A DNA stretch of 64,000 nt from Podospora bellae-mahoneyi (lineage: Eukaryota; Ascomycota; Sordariomycetes; Sordariales; Podosporaceae), in the NCBI RefSeq assembly GCF_035222275.1, contig NW_026946360.1:62001-126000 (forward strand). The letters are read 5' to 3'. The translations under genes and the position numbers were made by a program. Numbering within the stretch: the first letter of the stretch is position 1; each line of letters starts with the position of its first letter. The notes beneath the pieces were generated by a model. The model searched no databases, was not told the DNA's origin, and saw nothing but the letters and a program-made list of their open reading frames with translations. Of this stretch, positions 43,945-54,814 are shown in pieces.

Positions 43945-44500
43945 AACAATACCCGACGTAGCTGGACAGTCCCTGTGGTCCGTTCCCTATGGCTAACCCT
44001 TAGCCAGTCATTTACCATGGCAGCCGACGTGAGGACAACATGAAGTCTTCGCAGTTTCAACAGTTTATAAGCAAGGGTTGATTTAAACCTGGGTATGAAA
44101 TTCCATTTTGTTGCCTACCAAGACCTTGACTGCAGCCAACTCGCGAGCTCCTGCCACTCTTTTTAATTCCTTCAGTTTCGTGTTATAGGAGCTTCGCTCT
44201 AATGAAGCGTTTCCACTCGGGTGCAGTTCGGTAGGCATTATTTAGTTTACACTCGTATACCACTATATCGGTGCTTTTAGCCCTCACACCCGTAAGCCAC
44301 AGCTTTTCAGATCGGATATACATTTAAATCTTTTAAAATTCAAACCTCTCGTATTATCAATAGGAACTCCGTAATTAGGCGGTCATACTAGTCTTATCTC
44401 CCCCGCTAGTTTGTTGAAGGCAAACAAACTCTTGCGGGATGGGCGGGACAGGGTGAGAGACTGGGGCTTAACGCCGCTAGCAAACTGTTTGGTTATTCTT
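43945..44500 (-). other. Possible SSU rRNA-like (organellar) fragment
   Basis: Read on the minus strand, short phrases resembling conserved SSU rRNA landmarks come in the right order: GCTAGCGGCGTTAAG (44480-44466), GGGGGAGATAAGACTAG (44405-44389), GATAATACGAGAGG (44358-44345; compare the 530 loop), GTAAACTAAATAATGCC (44250-44234; compare the 810 region) and GAAACTGAAGGAATTAAAAA (about 44181-44162; compare the 900 region). The spacing is far shorter than in a real SSU gene. A mitochondrial-derived (numt) relic with large deletions is possible. Chance similarity in AT-rich DNA is the main alternative. Confidence 0.25.
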
Positions 44501-46679
44501 CATTTTCACTATTGCTAGACAGTCGCATGCCTATTCAAACAGTGCGCATTCTTCCAACCCGTCCTTGTTTTTATCCTAGACCATTATTCGCCATAGAGTA
44601 CCCCGAGCATGGTTTTCTGGGCAAAAGTAGTTACCAATCCTCCCAACAGCAACCAACCGGCTTAAGCAACTCATCCCTTGATGGAATAGCAGTATATGTT
44701 GTGCACCTGTCTCTTACTAAGCCTCCCCTCCAACCTCTTTCCTCCCCACCCTCTCCAGGCTCCATCCCGCAATCAGCCTCACTTTTCATTCATATCTGGG
44801 CCACTTCTTCAACTCCACAATCTCGGCCACATTCCATTACCTCCCAACGGCTCTAAAGAGAAAATCAAGGGATGGATGAAAAAGAGGGGCCACCATGGGG
44901 TTGTGGAGTGGAGGCACAGACCTGATGATTTGCGCAAGTTCAAGAGTGAAGACGTAAACAAAGTAAAAAGTGAGGAAGAAGGCAGGAATAGCGCCAGTCA
45001 GAAACCGACCTACATGTATGATCTACGCGCGGATATTAATATCCATGAACCACGGCAGAATAGTGATGTCGATGATGTGGCAAGTTTGTATTCAAAGTGA
45101 TTGTCCTTTTTTGTCCTGGAAGAAAAGGCAGACGTCGTGGCCTGGCAGCGGGGCCGAAGGTATGAGGATACGTAGTCTGGTACTACTGTGGACTCAACGA
45201 GATTTGCCAAGCTCACTGTAGAAATTTGATATGGGGAAAGGGGGACGGGGGCAAGCTTCAAAGGGTGTCCCTCAAAAACAGCATGGTACAGAGAACGTAT
45301 GACGATTCCCAAAACCAAGTCTCCATCTCTAAAGGCTTGCTAAGTAGCTCTGAGTCGATACAGCCAATTTTGGAAGCTCCGCGTGTCAGAGATCCGCTAG
45401 CGTTGATTTATTGACGCTCCTTTTTCTAGCCTACCGTGGGACTACCAGGACTACTACCCAGGTAATGGACAGACTGGTTATTCTCGTTCATGCATGGAAT
45501 TTCTGCTAAGAGACATTGCCCCTGTTACGTGGCAGATACAGTGCCACCACCTGCCAGACCATCCTGCTGCAGATCGATTGGACGCCAGCTTTCATGCATG
45601 ACCTCCACCGGGTACAGTGCCTTGATGGTTGCCTTCTTGGTAAAAGTGAGGCTTAAACCTAATGATTGGATAATATGTGACTGGCGGCGGCTGGGCACTG
45701 TCGTGTCGCCTCGTTTTGTGCAGTTTTGTCTTACTTATAGAACCTGTTTCTACCACTCCCCTTATCTTCATACGCAACTATGTGAGAGATGCAGCTTGCC
45801 AACCTACCTACTTCCACAGTTCAGCAACGGCACCTTCGATATATCCTCTCTATAACATTTGTTGACTTACTATATTCCACAATTCTGACTGAGGGAGTCA
45901 CCAAGGACAAGCAACGAAAGGATGCCACATATCTGTGCTGGTAATGATGCAGCCTACTGCAACAGAGAGGCACAAGCGGGAAAGCGATATTGCACACGCC
46001 GTAAGTCTAAATATTTGTGATCGTACACTCCTTCCACCCCCAAATATATGCACTAAGACTTCCATAAGACGGCTGCAAAAGCCTAGGTTGCGCGAATCCA
46101 AAAGCCACAAGCTATCACTATGGAACCGGGACTAAGACCGCTTCAGATTATTGCTCTCAACGTACGTGTGCCTCACTTCACAAGCTGGGATTGGGCTAAC
46201 GATAGGATCCATCGACATAAAAGATGCATGTGCAGAATCAGGGTGCTTCAGGAAGCGTAGCCCATCTCAAGGAGCCACATACTGCTCACAACGTAAGTCG
46301 GGTATGCAGGTCTATTTTGTGCAATACTGATCGTCTAGAAAAGACGCTTGCCAGTTCGCAGGATGCCTTAAAGGCATATACCAAAGAAGCGACAGGTACT
46401 GCGCAGCTCGTTAGTCTCCCTACTTCCCCAGCACCCATGTTGAACACAAAAGTTCTAGCAGCGCACTTTGCTGATATAACGCTTGCCCAGACTATGCAAT
46501 ATTCTACTAGCACAAGAAAGTTGTAACGGTTAATAGCTAGATAACTTCACTCACGGTGAAATATATTATTGCGCTTACCTTAAGTCGAGCGAGAATTGGG
46601 ACTTTTCGTGATGGCACTGGCATTTTGTGGCGATCATCTTCTATTGCTCCTGCGATTAAAGTCATAGGGACACGTTCAA
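44501..46679. other. Gene-free AT-rich tract
   Basis: More than 2 kb without a supported gene. Open frames such as 44512-44856 and 46224-46526 (plus) have no domain, poor start context and biased composition. I treat the tract as decayed repeat sequence. Confidence 0.4.
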
Positions 46680-46734
46680 GTAGCAGGTCTTCCAAGGTCA
46701 CAATCAAACTTCCCTAAAAATAGCACTTTTCTGG
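46680..46734. repeat. Dispersed repeat R1, fragment C
   Basis: The phrase AGCAGGTCTTCCAAGGTCAC and the following AACTTCCCTAAAAATAGCAC resemble the end of repeat R1 (GTCTTCCAAAATCAG, GATTTCCCTAGAAATGACAC). It is only about 55 bp and strongly diverged. Confidence 0.4.
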
Positions 46735-47515
46735 CTCTGACAAAGCTGAAAGATTGCTAAGAGGGATAGAGAAACCTGAGAGCCAGATTGAGACAAGATA
46801 GCTATTCTGGATTGAATGAGATCCGTCACTTAATAATGACTCTCCCCTATCATATCTTTCCCTTTCTTCTTCTCTAGCATTGCCCGCTCGTCCTCCTCGA
46901 GCTCCTTGTCATACTAGTGCATCCATGGAGGGCCTGTTGTTGTGGAGGGTTGCCTGCGGTACATCTATCAGTCCAACCCAAATCCGCAGGTTTTAAGGAG
47001 TATTTGCCGCAAGGGTTGGGTCCTTCTCTTTGGCCTCGGCCTGCTCTTTCTTCAGCTATATTAATGAAAACAAAATTGCCAGTATACTTCTAAGCGCTTG
47101 CAACCTGCAAAGCGGGACACCCCTTCTCCTCGTACAACCTGTTCACCCCGCCGGGTTGGTCCTCTGCCAGTCAAGGGTCAGTGTGTATCACTGGGGTTAT
47201 AGGAGCGAAATGATACTTGGCAGAAACCCCTTTACATTCTCTCCCGAATGCTTTATCACCTCCTCAACCTCGGGTCGCTTGATACTTTTCTATTTTTTTG
47301 GTTGAAGTCCTCAGATGCTGGGGAATCCCACGTTGGAGTGTCCGGCATTGGACATATTTGCTTTGGCGCCGACCAGTTTGCCTGACTCTGTATAGGACAT
47401 TGTGGAATGCTTTTATTCCAAATAGATCAAGACAGGTGCATGTAAATGAGAGGTTGAGTGTGGGACAGAGGGGGAGGAGCAGTGGTTTTGTTTGCGGAGG
47501 AAGATGTGACATCTA
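46735..47515. other. Gene-free tract, possible coding relic
   Basis: No intact gene. On the minus strand around 46910-46850 a short stretch reads DKELEEDERAMLEKKKGK, a coiled-coil-like run that may be the remains of a protein gene. It has no partner sequence around it. Confidence 0.35.
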
Positions 47516-47632
47516 GATTGAGATAAGCCATTTGTTGTGCACTTCTTAGCTGTACCGAACCAGATTGTCTAGAAGCACCTTCAACAGAGTATCCCTTTCA
47601 GAGGTTCTGGATACCAGTAGGGGTTCGTCACA
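47516..47632. mobile_element. Solo terminal repeat of an ITR-A family element
   Basis: It runs from AGATTGAGATAAGCC through TTAGCTGTACCGAACCAG to AGGGGTTCGTCACA, matching the right terminal repeat of the family over its whole length. Neither the TATA-containing core nor a left end is next to it. Confidence 0.7.
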
Positions 47633-47802
47633 ACATACCAAGCTAATATGGTATGGATAGGTATGCGAGTCTTGCCACTCGTCTTGCACCTTAGGAATGT
47701 ACGCAAAGACTAAGATCAACTTAGTATAGTACCGCAAGGGCATCACTTTTAAAAATAAGAACAGCCAGGAACGTGGATTCCGTTCGTATTTACCTGAGGT
47801 TC

Positions 47803-47990
47803 TAGGTATCTTTTCGCCGCCGATTTTATTTCCGATTTCCATTTTCGACCAGCGCTTACATTTAACAACACCCTCTGTCAATATACATCGAGGGGAGTGA
47901 GCGTATCATGATGGCAGAGAAATTGTCCTCAAATTTTGGCAGTATGTCTTCCCAAACCAGAAGCAGATTTCCCTGGAAGTGACACTCTGG
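47803..47990. repeat. Dispersed repeat R1, copy B
   Basis: Partner of 43603-43784, in the same orientation. It is less AT-rich, so it is probably closer to the ancestral sequence. It ends in GACACTCTGGCTG. Confidence 0.55.
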
Positions 47991-48653
47991 CTGCCTTGCA
48001 TATTGAGCTTGTACCTTCAGCTAGAGAATAGCCCTGTCGGCTATTCTGACAGGCCTGTTAATTAACTTTTAAGGCTTGTTAGCTACCCTTTAGGGCTTAA
48101 CGCCTGTTGGGAACTCTTCCAGGCGTGGTTTAGGATATTATCCTGCATTGGTTTACTCTCCATTGCCTGCTTTTTCATCCATAACCAAACAAAACAAAAG
48201 GGATTCAGGGGCTCGATGTCTGTGCGTATTTGGGGTCCACTCGGCCAAGGGTTAGGGTGTGCTTTGGGAGTTCATAGAATACTTGCTGAGATGGTATTCA
48301 AAGCAATCCGTCCCAACACATGGGTGCTTTGAAGACAGGGTTTGAATTGCTGTTGTGGCACTTCGGCATTCAAGGGTCTTTGGGTTATCCGTACCTATTC
48401 TCAGCCCCAGCTTCAATACGCGGGTACATCCGCCACATTGACTTGGCATCAGCACACAAGTTCTACGCGTCTTGCATCTATGTCAGCATGCATTGGCATG
48501 GATGCTGTGCCGCAAATGCAACGTACCGCCTTTAGGCTTCAGGGGTCGGCAGAAGGATGACCTCCGAAAAGGAGTTTTCAATCGACAGCCGACGATTTTC
48601 TTTCACTTTGCAAAAGGTTAATTTTCACGCGTTTCCCAGACCACCATGTGATC

Positions 48654-50156
48654 ATGTTCACCCTCACGCGATTCACGCGACACACAATCCTCATCCTTTT
48701 CTTCATCACACTCTCTTTTCTATTTTATCACTCTCACAGAAATCCGCCAACGCAGAAAGGCTCCTCATTTCTTACATCAATCCCAGAAATTCTGAAGCCT
48801 CTCACTTCTGGGAAGCATCCCCCGCCGCGATACAAGCCAACACCATCATGGCTCCCCCCACCCGTTTTCGACCCATTCCCCTTGCTGGCGAATACCGCCG
48901 CCGATCCCCCACCAATACCCGAGTACAATGTTCCTCGTCCTGAAATGCACAAGGAATACGGCCTCGACCGCGCCCCCCCGCTCTTCATCGGCTTCACCCG
49001 ACAGTGGCCCATGCTCCTCCAAGCAGTCGTCAGCTACATCACCGCGGGGTGGCCGCCAGAGAACATCTACGTGGTCGAAAACACCGGAGTGCACAACATG
49101 AACAAGCAAGGCAGACTCACCCTCCAGAACCCCTTCTACCTCAACCACACCACCCTCCACCGACTGGGCGTCACCGTAATCCAAACCCCCGTTCTGCTTA
49201 CCTTTGCCCAAATGCAAAACTTCTTTCTGTCGATAGCCTACCAGGAAGACCACCCCTATTACTTCTACAGTCACCAAGATGTCCTCGTCTTCTCGTTTGA
49301 GGAAGGCCTCGACTTCATCAGCCGACCGGCAGACGGCAACTGGGAATTCTACAGCGAGGCGGAGAAGAAGGAGATATTGTCTCCTGTCCAGGCCGGCAAA
49401 GATGGCTACCGGACGATTTACGAGAACTGCCTCCGCGACTTGCAAACAGTGATCAAAAGAAAGGAGCGCTGGGGTTTTAGATGGTATCAATACGACCACT
49501 TGACGCTTGTCAACAGGGAGGCAATGGAGGCTGTAGGCGGGTGGGACTCCCTGATTCCGTACTATGCAACGGACTGCGATATGAATGGCAAGATGGGGAT
49601 GGACGGATGGACCATGAAGCCGAGGAGGGTGGGGATCATCAATGATGTTTCCACCGTGCTGGAGGACTTGGAAGTGCTCTATCGGAACAAGTACAAGATG
49701 CCAAAGTTTATCGATCCAGCGCCCTTGCCGCCGGAGAAGGAGGCAAAGATCGCAAAGGCCAAGGCGGAAAAGGAGGAGAAGGAGCGAAAGGAGAAGGAGG
49801 AAAAGGAGGGCAAGGCAAAGAGAGAGGAGCACGGATTGCCTGCTGATCAGCTGCAGTATTTCCGAGCTTTGAGGGCCGTGGGCGATGAGATGGGCAAGTA
49901 CAAGTATCGGGATGGGGCTGAACAGCGGAACAACTGGCAACGGGCGCAACGAGGTGGTGAAGGAGAGCCGTTTTATTACAATGCAGATGGGTTTCATAGT
50001 GCCTTTTGGACGCTGACAGATGCCGGGAGACGCATCTACGAAGAGAAATGGGGTCATAGAGGTTGTGACTTGGTGTCTGGCACATCCCTGACGCTCAAGG
50101 ACCAGTGGCGTGTGGAGAAGGACTGGGAAAAGAAGAAGGAGGACAAGAAAAATTAA
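48654..50156 (+). CDS. Type II membrane glycosyltransferase-like protein
   Basis: A 500-residue, single-exon protein. A short basic N-terminus is followed by one hydrophobic anchor (TILILFFITLSFLFYH, about 10-26) and a Pro-rich stem, the layout of Golgi glycosyltransferases. The catalytic part has PPLFIGFTRQWPMLLQAVVSYI, NIYVVENTG, YYFYSHQDVLVF and, later, GGWDSLIPYYATDCDMNGKM. The DCD could serve as a DxD-like metal site. A lysine/glutamate coiled run (KAKAEKEEKERKEKEEKE) at about 365-392 interrupts the domain and is probably a surface loop. The end matches WxLTDAGRRIYEEKWG. Many ascomycetes carry a homologous unnamed protein, but I cannot name the acceptor. I start at the ATG in MFTLTRFTRH. 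Confidence 0.75.
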   Translation: MFTLTRFTRHTILILFFITLSFLFYHSHRNPPTQKGSSFLTSIPEILKPLTSGKHPPPRYKPTPSWLPPPVFDPFPLLANTAADPPPIPEYNVPRPEMHKEYGLDRAPPLFIGFTRQWPMLLQAVVSYITAGWPPENIYVVENTGVHNMNKQGRLTLQNPFYLNHTTLHRLGVTVIQTPVLLTFAQMQNFFLSIAYQEDHPYYFYSHQDVLVFSFEEGLDFISRPADGNWEFYSEAEKKEILSPVQAGKDGYRTIYENCLRDLQTVIKRKERWGFRWYQYDHLTLVNREAMEAVGGWDSLIPYYATDCDMNGKMGMDGWTMKPRRVGIINDVSTVLEDLEVLYRNKYKMPKFIDPAPLPPEKEAKIAKAKAEKEEKERKEKEEKEGKAKREEHGLPADQLQYFRALRAVGDEMGKYKYRDGAEQRNNWQRAQRGGEGEPFYYNADGFHSAFWTLTDAGRRIYEEKWGHRGCDLVSGTSLTLKDQWRVEKDWEKKKEDKKN

Positions 50157-50351
50157 TACCTTGGCTGATACAAAGGCCCTTAATGTTGGCGCATGATGGG
50201 GGATCTTGCATTTGAATTGGAAAGTATCACCATGAAAATTGTTGCTTATTCCATATTGAAGTCAACTCAAGCGTAAAGGTCGAACAAACACGCCTCGAAC
50301 GCCAGAACCATTACCAATGACCGATCGCTCCCTTTTGCTTCACCTGCGGCT

Positions 50352-50624
50352 CTATTTAGAATCCTTGCTGAAGAATGCACCCTCGCCACCAAGCTCCTCG
50401 AGCTTCTGCTTGGAGTTTTCCTTGGACTCCTCGCTTGTGTCTTGGGCTTTTGTTAGTACGAGGGTCTTGACGTGGACAGCTAACTTTGACTTACTTGGGT
50501 TGCTCAAATTGGCCTTGTGGCCGCGGGCCTGGTTGCTGATCTCCTCGGGAGCCTGAAGGGCATTTTCCTGAGCCGCATCGCCGACGATGTCACGCTGCTT
50601 GGGGTTCTCGCGGAGTTCAGGCAT
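50352..50624 (-). CDS. con-6: Conidiation-specific protein 6 (con-6) family
   Basis: Two exons (50624-50495, 50446-50352) give 74 residues. The family motif is seen once complete (ARGHKANLSNP, then SEESKENSKQKLEE) and once partly at the N-terminus (NPKQRDIVGDAAQEN). In Neurospora con-6 is strongly induced during conidiation and the protein accumulates in spores; its molecular function is unknown. This is a short, hydrophilic version. The 48-bp intron lies inside the conserved block and is needed to join NP to TQDTSEES. The gene symbol is by family resemblance. Confidence 0.85.
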   Translation of the reverse strand: MPELRENPKQRDIVGDAAQENALQAPEEISNQARGHKANLSNPSKSKLAVHVKTLVLTKAQDTSEESKENSKQKLEELGGEGAFFSKDSK

Positions 50625-51056
50625 GGTGATTGATTTGACGAAGACTTGACAAATGTCCTTGTATGTTGATTGATGTGCTAATGGGTTGTTCAATTGCTGA
50701 GTGGATTGGGTTTCAACTCGTGTCAATGCGAAGGTGAAATTAAAAGACTCTGCGACTCGCGGCCTGGTCCGCTCTAAATAAGTCGGTGGGCACCTTGATA
50801 TGACACATTGCTTTATTTATGACTCGTGACGCCATCAGTACATCATGACCATTGCTTTGCACCTGGCATGACATCACCACTCCGGATTAAACAGTGAAAG
50901 CCCGGAAACACATCATTTGGCAGACAATGACAAACTCTTTGATGATTGGATGAATTTGACAATGAAACGCACAACAAACAAACAAACAAACAACAAAGTT
51001 CGTCATGACCATCTGCACCCAGAAGCCCATCCCTGCTGCAGCTGTCTTCACCACTT
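50625..51056. promoter_or_regulatory. con-6 upstream region
   Basis: 430 bp between the con-6 start and the calpain stop on the same strand. A CAAACAAACAAACAAACAA-type run lies near 50975-50995. No developmental-regulator site could be assigned with confidence. Confidence 0.4.
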
Positions 51057-53471
51057 CTAGGTACCCTGAACAACGCTTGCGGCTTCCTCATCATTGCCAG
51101 GGGAAGTCAGTTTGATGATCAGCTCGGGATCCCGCGAATAGACACGGAGTCCAACAACAGCAACAGCGTTCCAGAGCGAAGGTTGATCCTCATCATCCTC
51201 CTCTTCGTCCTCGTCATTGTCATTTTCTTGCCCTCCCTGCCCAACTTGTTGGATTTCTTCACGACCGGCCGCAGCAGCTTGTGCCTCATCAGACCCTCTA
51301 GGTGTCTCCTCGCCAGCCTCAGTAACACTCGCCTTTTCTGCCTCTTCGTCCTCCTGTTCGGTTTCCCACCCATCACTAGAATCACCCTTCTTCTCCTCCT
51401 CCTTCTTGAAGGCCTTGGCATGGGCGAGATCAAAGCTTAAACCGACCTGCCTCAGCTTTTCTGGGCGGCGTCGAGCTGAGGCCTTGACAATCGCCTCGAC
51501 AGGAGGCTTGCTTGTGTCGCGCTCGGCAGTGATCTTGGGCAGGACCTCGTAGATGCCTGGCTCAAGATCAATCTCGCAGTTGATGGACCGATTGGCGCGA
51601 AAGAAGTTCTCAGCCTGCGGACGGACGCGGCAGAGGTAGTCCCCTGGCTCGGCACCTTGCGTCTGGAGGATGAAGTGTAGAAGAAACGAGTATTCTCCCT
51701 CAAGACCGTTGAAGTAACGGGTATCCAGCTGTCGAATGTCAGTCAAAGGCACTGGAGAAAATGCGGAGGTCAAGTTACCTGTTGCAGAACAAAGACAGCA
51801 GTGGTGGCTGTTTTGACCTCGATAACGAACTTGCGTTGCAAGTACCCAGAAACCCAGGCAACATTGACGTTTGTCCATTCTTGAGCCACGGCCCACTCGT
51901 CATCGAAGAGACGAGTGCGGTATAAATTAGTGAATGTGTGAAGCATGTCGTTGTAGCTCATCCAGAACACGCCGTCGTCTTCGAAGCGGTAGTCAAGTTT
52001 GGTGAGCCAGTATGGAGTCCACTCTTTTGAGCCGTCCGACCACGGGCCGGTCCATTCGCCCATGCCGTCGCCACCGCGTGCACCCCAGGGGTTCCTACAT
52101 CATCATTAGTATCAGGGTTTGATGCTATGTCGAAGTTCTAATGGAAAGAAAGGAAGAAGGAGAAAAAAAAGGGGGGAGGAAAGAAGACAAGAGGAAACAA
52201 GACTTGGAGCGAGCAGAAAGATAAACAAACCTGATCTTGACCAGTCTAACGGTCTTTCCATCCTCCCCATCCTCCTCTCTAGCGGCCAAAAGAGAGTAGG
52301 CGTGCGCGTTGGCCAGTCCGTTCTTGTTCGAGCCATTCCTGTCCAAGATATCCAGCCCAAAGACAAAGTTCCCATTCTCATTCACCAACTCCTTCCATAA
52401 TTTCTCCTTGAAGAGGACATCCTCCAACGCCAGCTCCGAATTGACCCCCCCCGTCAAATCCTCCACGCCCTCACCAACCCACCCACCCCAAATAGCGTGA
52501 TAGTCCCCATGGGCCTTGGCATACGCCTTCTCCAACAACGGCAACCAAGTCTCGTTTTCCTCCCGACAGGCCGCAAAATACAACGCCTGGCTCCCCGTCT
52601 GCTTCTCCCTCCTCCACTTCTTCACAATGGCGTTACTCGGATCATGCCCCCCCCCCTCATAATCCCCGTTCGTCAAACACAAGTGATCATCCACCACGGT
52701 ATACACCCACTCGCCATCCCGATAAAACACAAACCCATACACCCCGCACTCCTCATCCCTCGCGACGCAAATCTTGTCCATCAGCTCCCGCCGATGACAG
52801 ATGGTAGCCACGGCAGACAACCACCAGCAATCGAGGCTGTTGCTCCCCTGCATTATGTCCGAACTGCTAAACCCATCCACCTCGAACTTGGGGTCCTCAA
52901 AGATCCACCCAACTCTGTGCACCGCCTTCGGCTCGGGGTCGTAGTCCTCCTCATTGTCCCCTTCCTGCTCCTCGTCAAGCACTCTCTTCCCCATAATCTT
53001 CCTCAGCATCGGCACCGTCAACTGAAGACAGTCCGTCCCGTCGAAGACTTGCATCCTCTCCAGCGTCCCGAGGGCATCCTCAACGGCGGCGGGGTTGCCC
53101 TTGGCAGGAGGGGACCGCCAGTTCAAACCCAGCAGACAGTCCCACTGGTTTCCCTTGAGGTCAAAGTCGGGGTCGGTGAACTTGGAGTTGGTGCGGTGGC
53201 AGTCCCGGACGATGCGGGCGATTTTGGCGCGGCAGGCGTCTGCCGCGGCGGCGTAGGAGGTGCCAAAGTTGGTGGTGGTTGGGGAGGTTGTGGTGTCATT
53301 TTTGGAGAGGGCTGAGGGGCGGGGGAGGAGGGAAGAATAGAGGGAGGGTGGGAAGATGGTGGTGACTTTGCCGGGGGATTTGGTGATGTACTTGTCCCAG
53401 AAATCATGGACTTGCTGTTGGGGTGGTTTCTTGCTTTTGGAGGCTGCTGCTGGGGAGTGTTCGCAGGACAT
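51057..53471 (-). CDS. Calpain-family cysteine protease
   Basis: Three exons (53471-52231, 52094-51779, 51728-51057) give 742 residues. The catalytic triad is present: cysteine in IMQGSNSLDCWWLSAVA, histidine in GLANAHAYSLLAA, and asparagine in KIRNPWGARGG, which is completed only across the first intron. The protein also has VYGFVFYRDGEWVYTVVDD and LPLLEKAYAKAHGDYHAI, typical of the PC2 subdomain. After the protease core comes a C2-like beta region, then a long acidic tail (about 600-700, many D/E) and a final hydrophobic strand. No EF-hands, MIT or SOL domain is seen, so it is an atypical fungal calpain rather than PalB. It is likely cytosolic, cleaving a few target proteins under calcium or stress control. 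Confidence 0.9.
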
Positions 53472-54180
53472 CTCGACGGTGGCGGTTGATGTTCTTCGGC
53501 GGGTTGAGGTTGATGTCTCTAGGAAGGACGGCAGTTGTCGGGACAGAATTGCTGTCTCTTTTTATCTTGCCCATCACCTTCTTCTCAGCTCTGGGCGCTT
53601 GTCGTACGCTATTACCCCATCGTCATCTCAGCTGGCCCCAGATTCTGTCGTCTCTGCGGTGAGCATGCCCAATACGCCCCCTCCCCTCCCCGGTGCTGCA
53701 TTTTCGATAGTGCCGTCTGGCCAATTACCATCTCCGAAGCGGCTGACTCAAGACGGTCAACTTGCAAGCCCGCTTTTGTCATCGCAATCCTTGAACTAAA
53801 AACCACAGGCTATCAGTAAGCGCAAAGTCTTGGTTGTCCAGACTTTGATATGTTGCGGTTTACGGAGCATGGTCCGTTGCAAAGTAGTCAAACAGAGGGC
53901 AGAATCGCAATGGTATCTGGGATTTCGCTAAGGTAAAATAGCATAGCAAGAGCGCAAAGAAAAAGCTCTGTCTTGTCGCAGGAGGGCCCACCGGTCAGAC
54001 AGCACCGAGGTCCTGTCGCCCCATCAGGTCTTCCACCTCCTGCCCATCGTTGCCCCAAAACTCCTTTCCGAAATCATGTCGCCCAATTCCATCAAAGTGA
54101 CTCGCAATACACAGAAACACATCATCTCGTTCGGTTATTAATTCATCGGGCAGCGATCGTCGTGTGGGGTGTCGGGCTGT
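53472..54180. other. Intergenic, calpain upstream region
   Basis: 710 bp with no gene seen. It holds the calpain promoter (left part) and the 3' flank of the CYSTM-like gene. Confidence 0.45.
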
Positions 54181-54814
54181 TTAGAAGCAGCAGTCGAGGC
54201 ACTCGAGGCAGCATTCGCAGGTCTCTCCGCAGAGCCAGCAGCAGCACATGGCAGCAACGCTGTGATGAAGGTCAGTGATATGTCCATGTCTTGGCGGTCG
54301 AAAGTGGGTGGTGATCGGGATCTGCCATATCGCTGTCGGTTTGTAGGGCATGCTCGAGTCGTGGAAGAGCGACCCTAGGCCCTGCAGCACGATCTACAGG
54401 CTCTCGTCAACCACCCCTGAGAGAAAAACTCACCAGGTGTAGAGGCAGCCGTGGCTCTTCTCCTCCTGGGGAGGGGGCGCTTGCTGGTACTGCATCTGCT
54501 GCTGGGGAGGGGGATAGCCCTGGGGAGGGTAGCCCTGTGGGGGATACCCTCCATCCGGTGGGGGATAGCCCTGAGGAGGGTACCCCTGGGGAGGGGCTTG
54601 GGGGTAGTAGCCACTGTGTGTCGAATCTCGTCAGTCTCGTGTCGGTGGCGGGCGGCCGTAGTTCATTGTCCAGGCTCATTTGGCAGTTTGCGACCAGTCA
54701 CCCGCAGCGCAAACTCAAATACTTCAATCGCCGTCGGAAAACAAGGGCCACAGCCAAACGAAGGAACGTGGGGAGGATAGGCACATACCCCTGCTGAGGA
54801 GGATATCCAGACAT
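54181..54814 (-). CDS. CYSTM-like Pro/Gln/Tyr-rich, Cys-rich C-terminal protein
   Basis: Three exons (54814-54789, 54613-54434, 54259-54181) give 94 residues. The N-terminal half is a repeat of YPPQG-type units (GYPPQGYPPPDGGYPPQGY), disordered and rich in proline, glutamine and tyrosine. The last 33 residues hold eleven cysteines (CLYTC, then MCCCWLCGETCECCLECLDCC), the CYSTM or related cysteine-rich tail thought to be palmitoylated and membrane-attached. Such proteins are linked to stress resistance in fungi and plants. The first exon is only 26 nucleotides (MSGYPPQQ). The two long introns (175 bp each) are unusual for this window and could hide alternative exons. Confidence 0.78.

Noticed and set aside
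44512-45100. Two overlapping plus-strand frames in the gene-free tract
   Set aside because: Ser/Pro-rich low-complexity composition, no start context and no domain; probably decayed repeat.
48846-50057. A 403-codon minus-strand frame opposite the glycosyltransferase-like gene
   Set aside because: It mirrors a codon-biased gene, is Leu-rich and shows no domain; the plus-strand frame has an anchor, a stem and conserved motifs.
52497-53315. A 272-codon plus-strand frame opposite the calpain gene
   Set aside because: It is the complement of the calpain exon containing the catalytic cysteine; its composition is Pro/Leu/His-rich without a fold.
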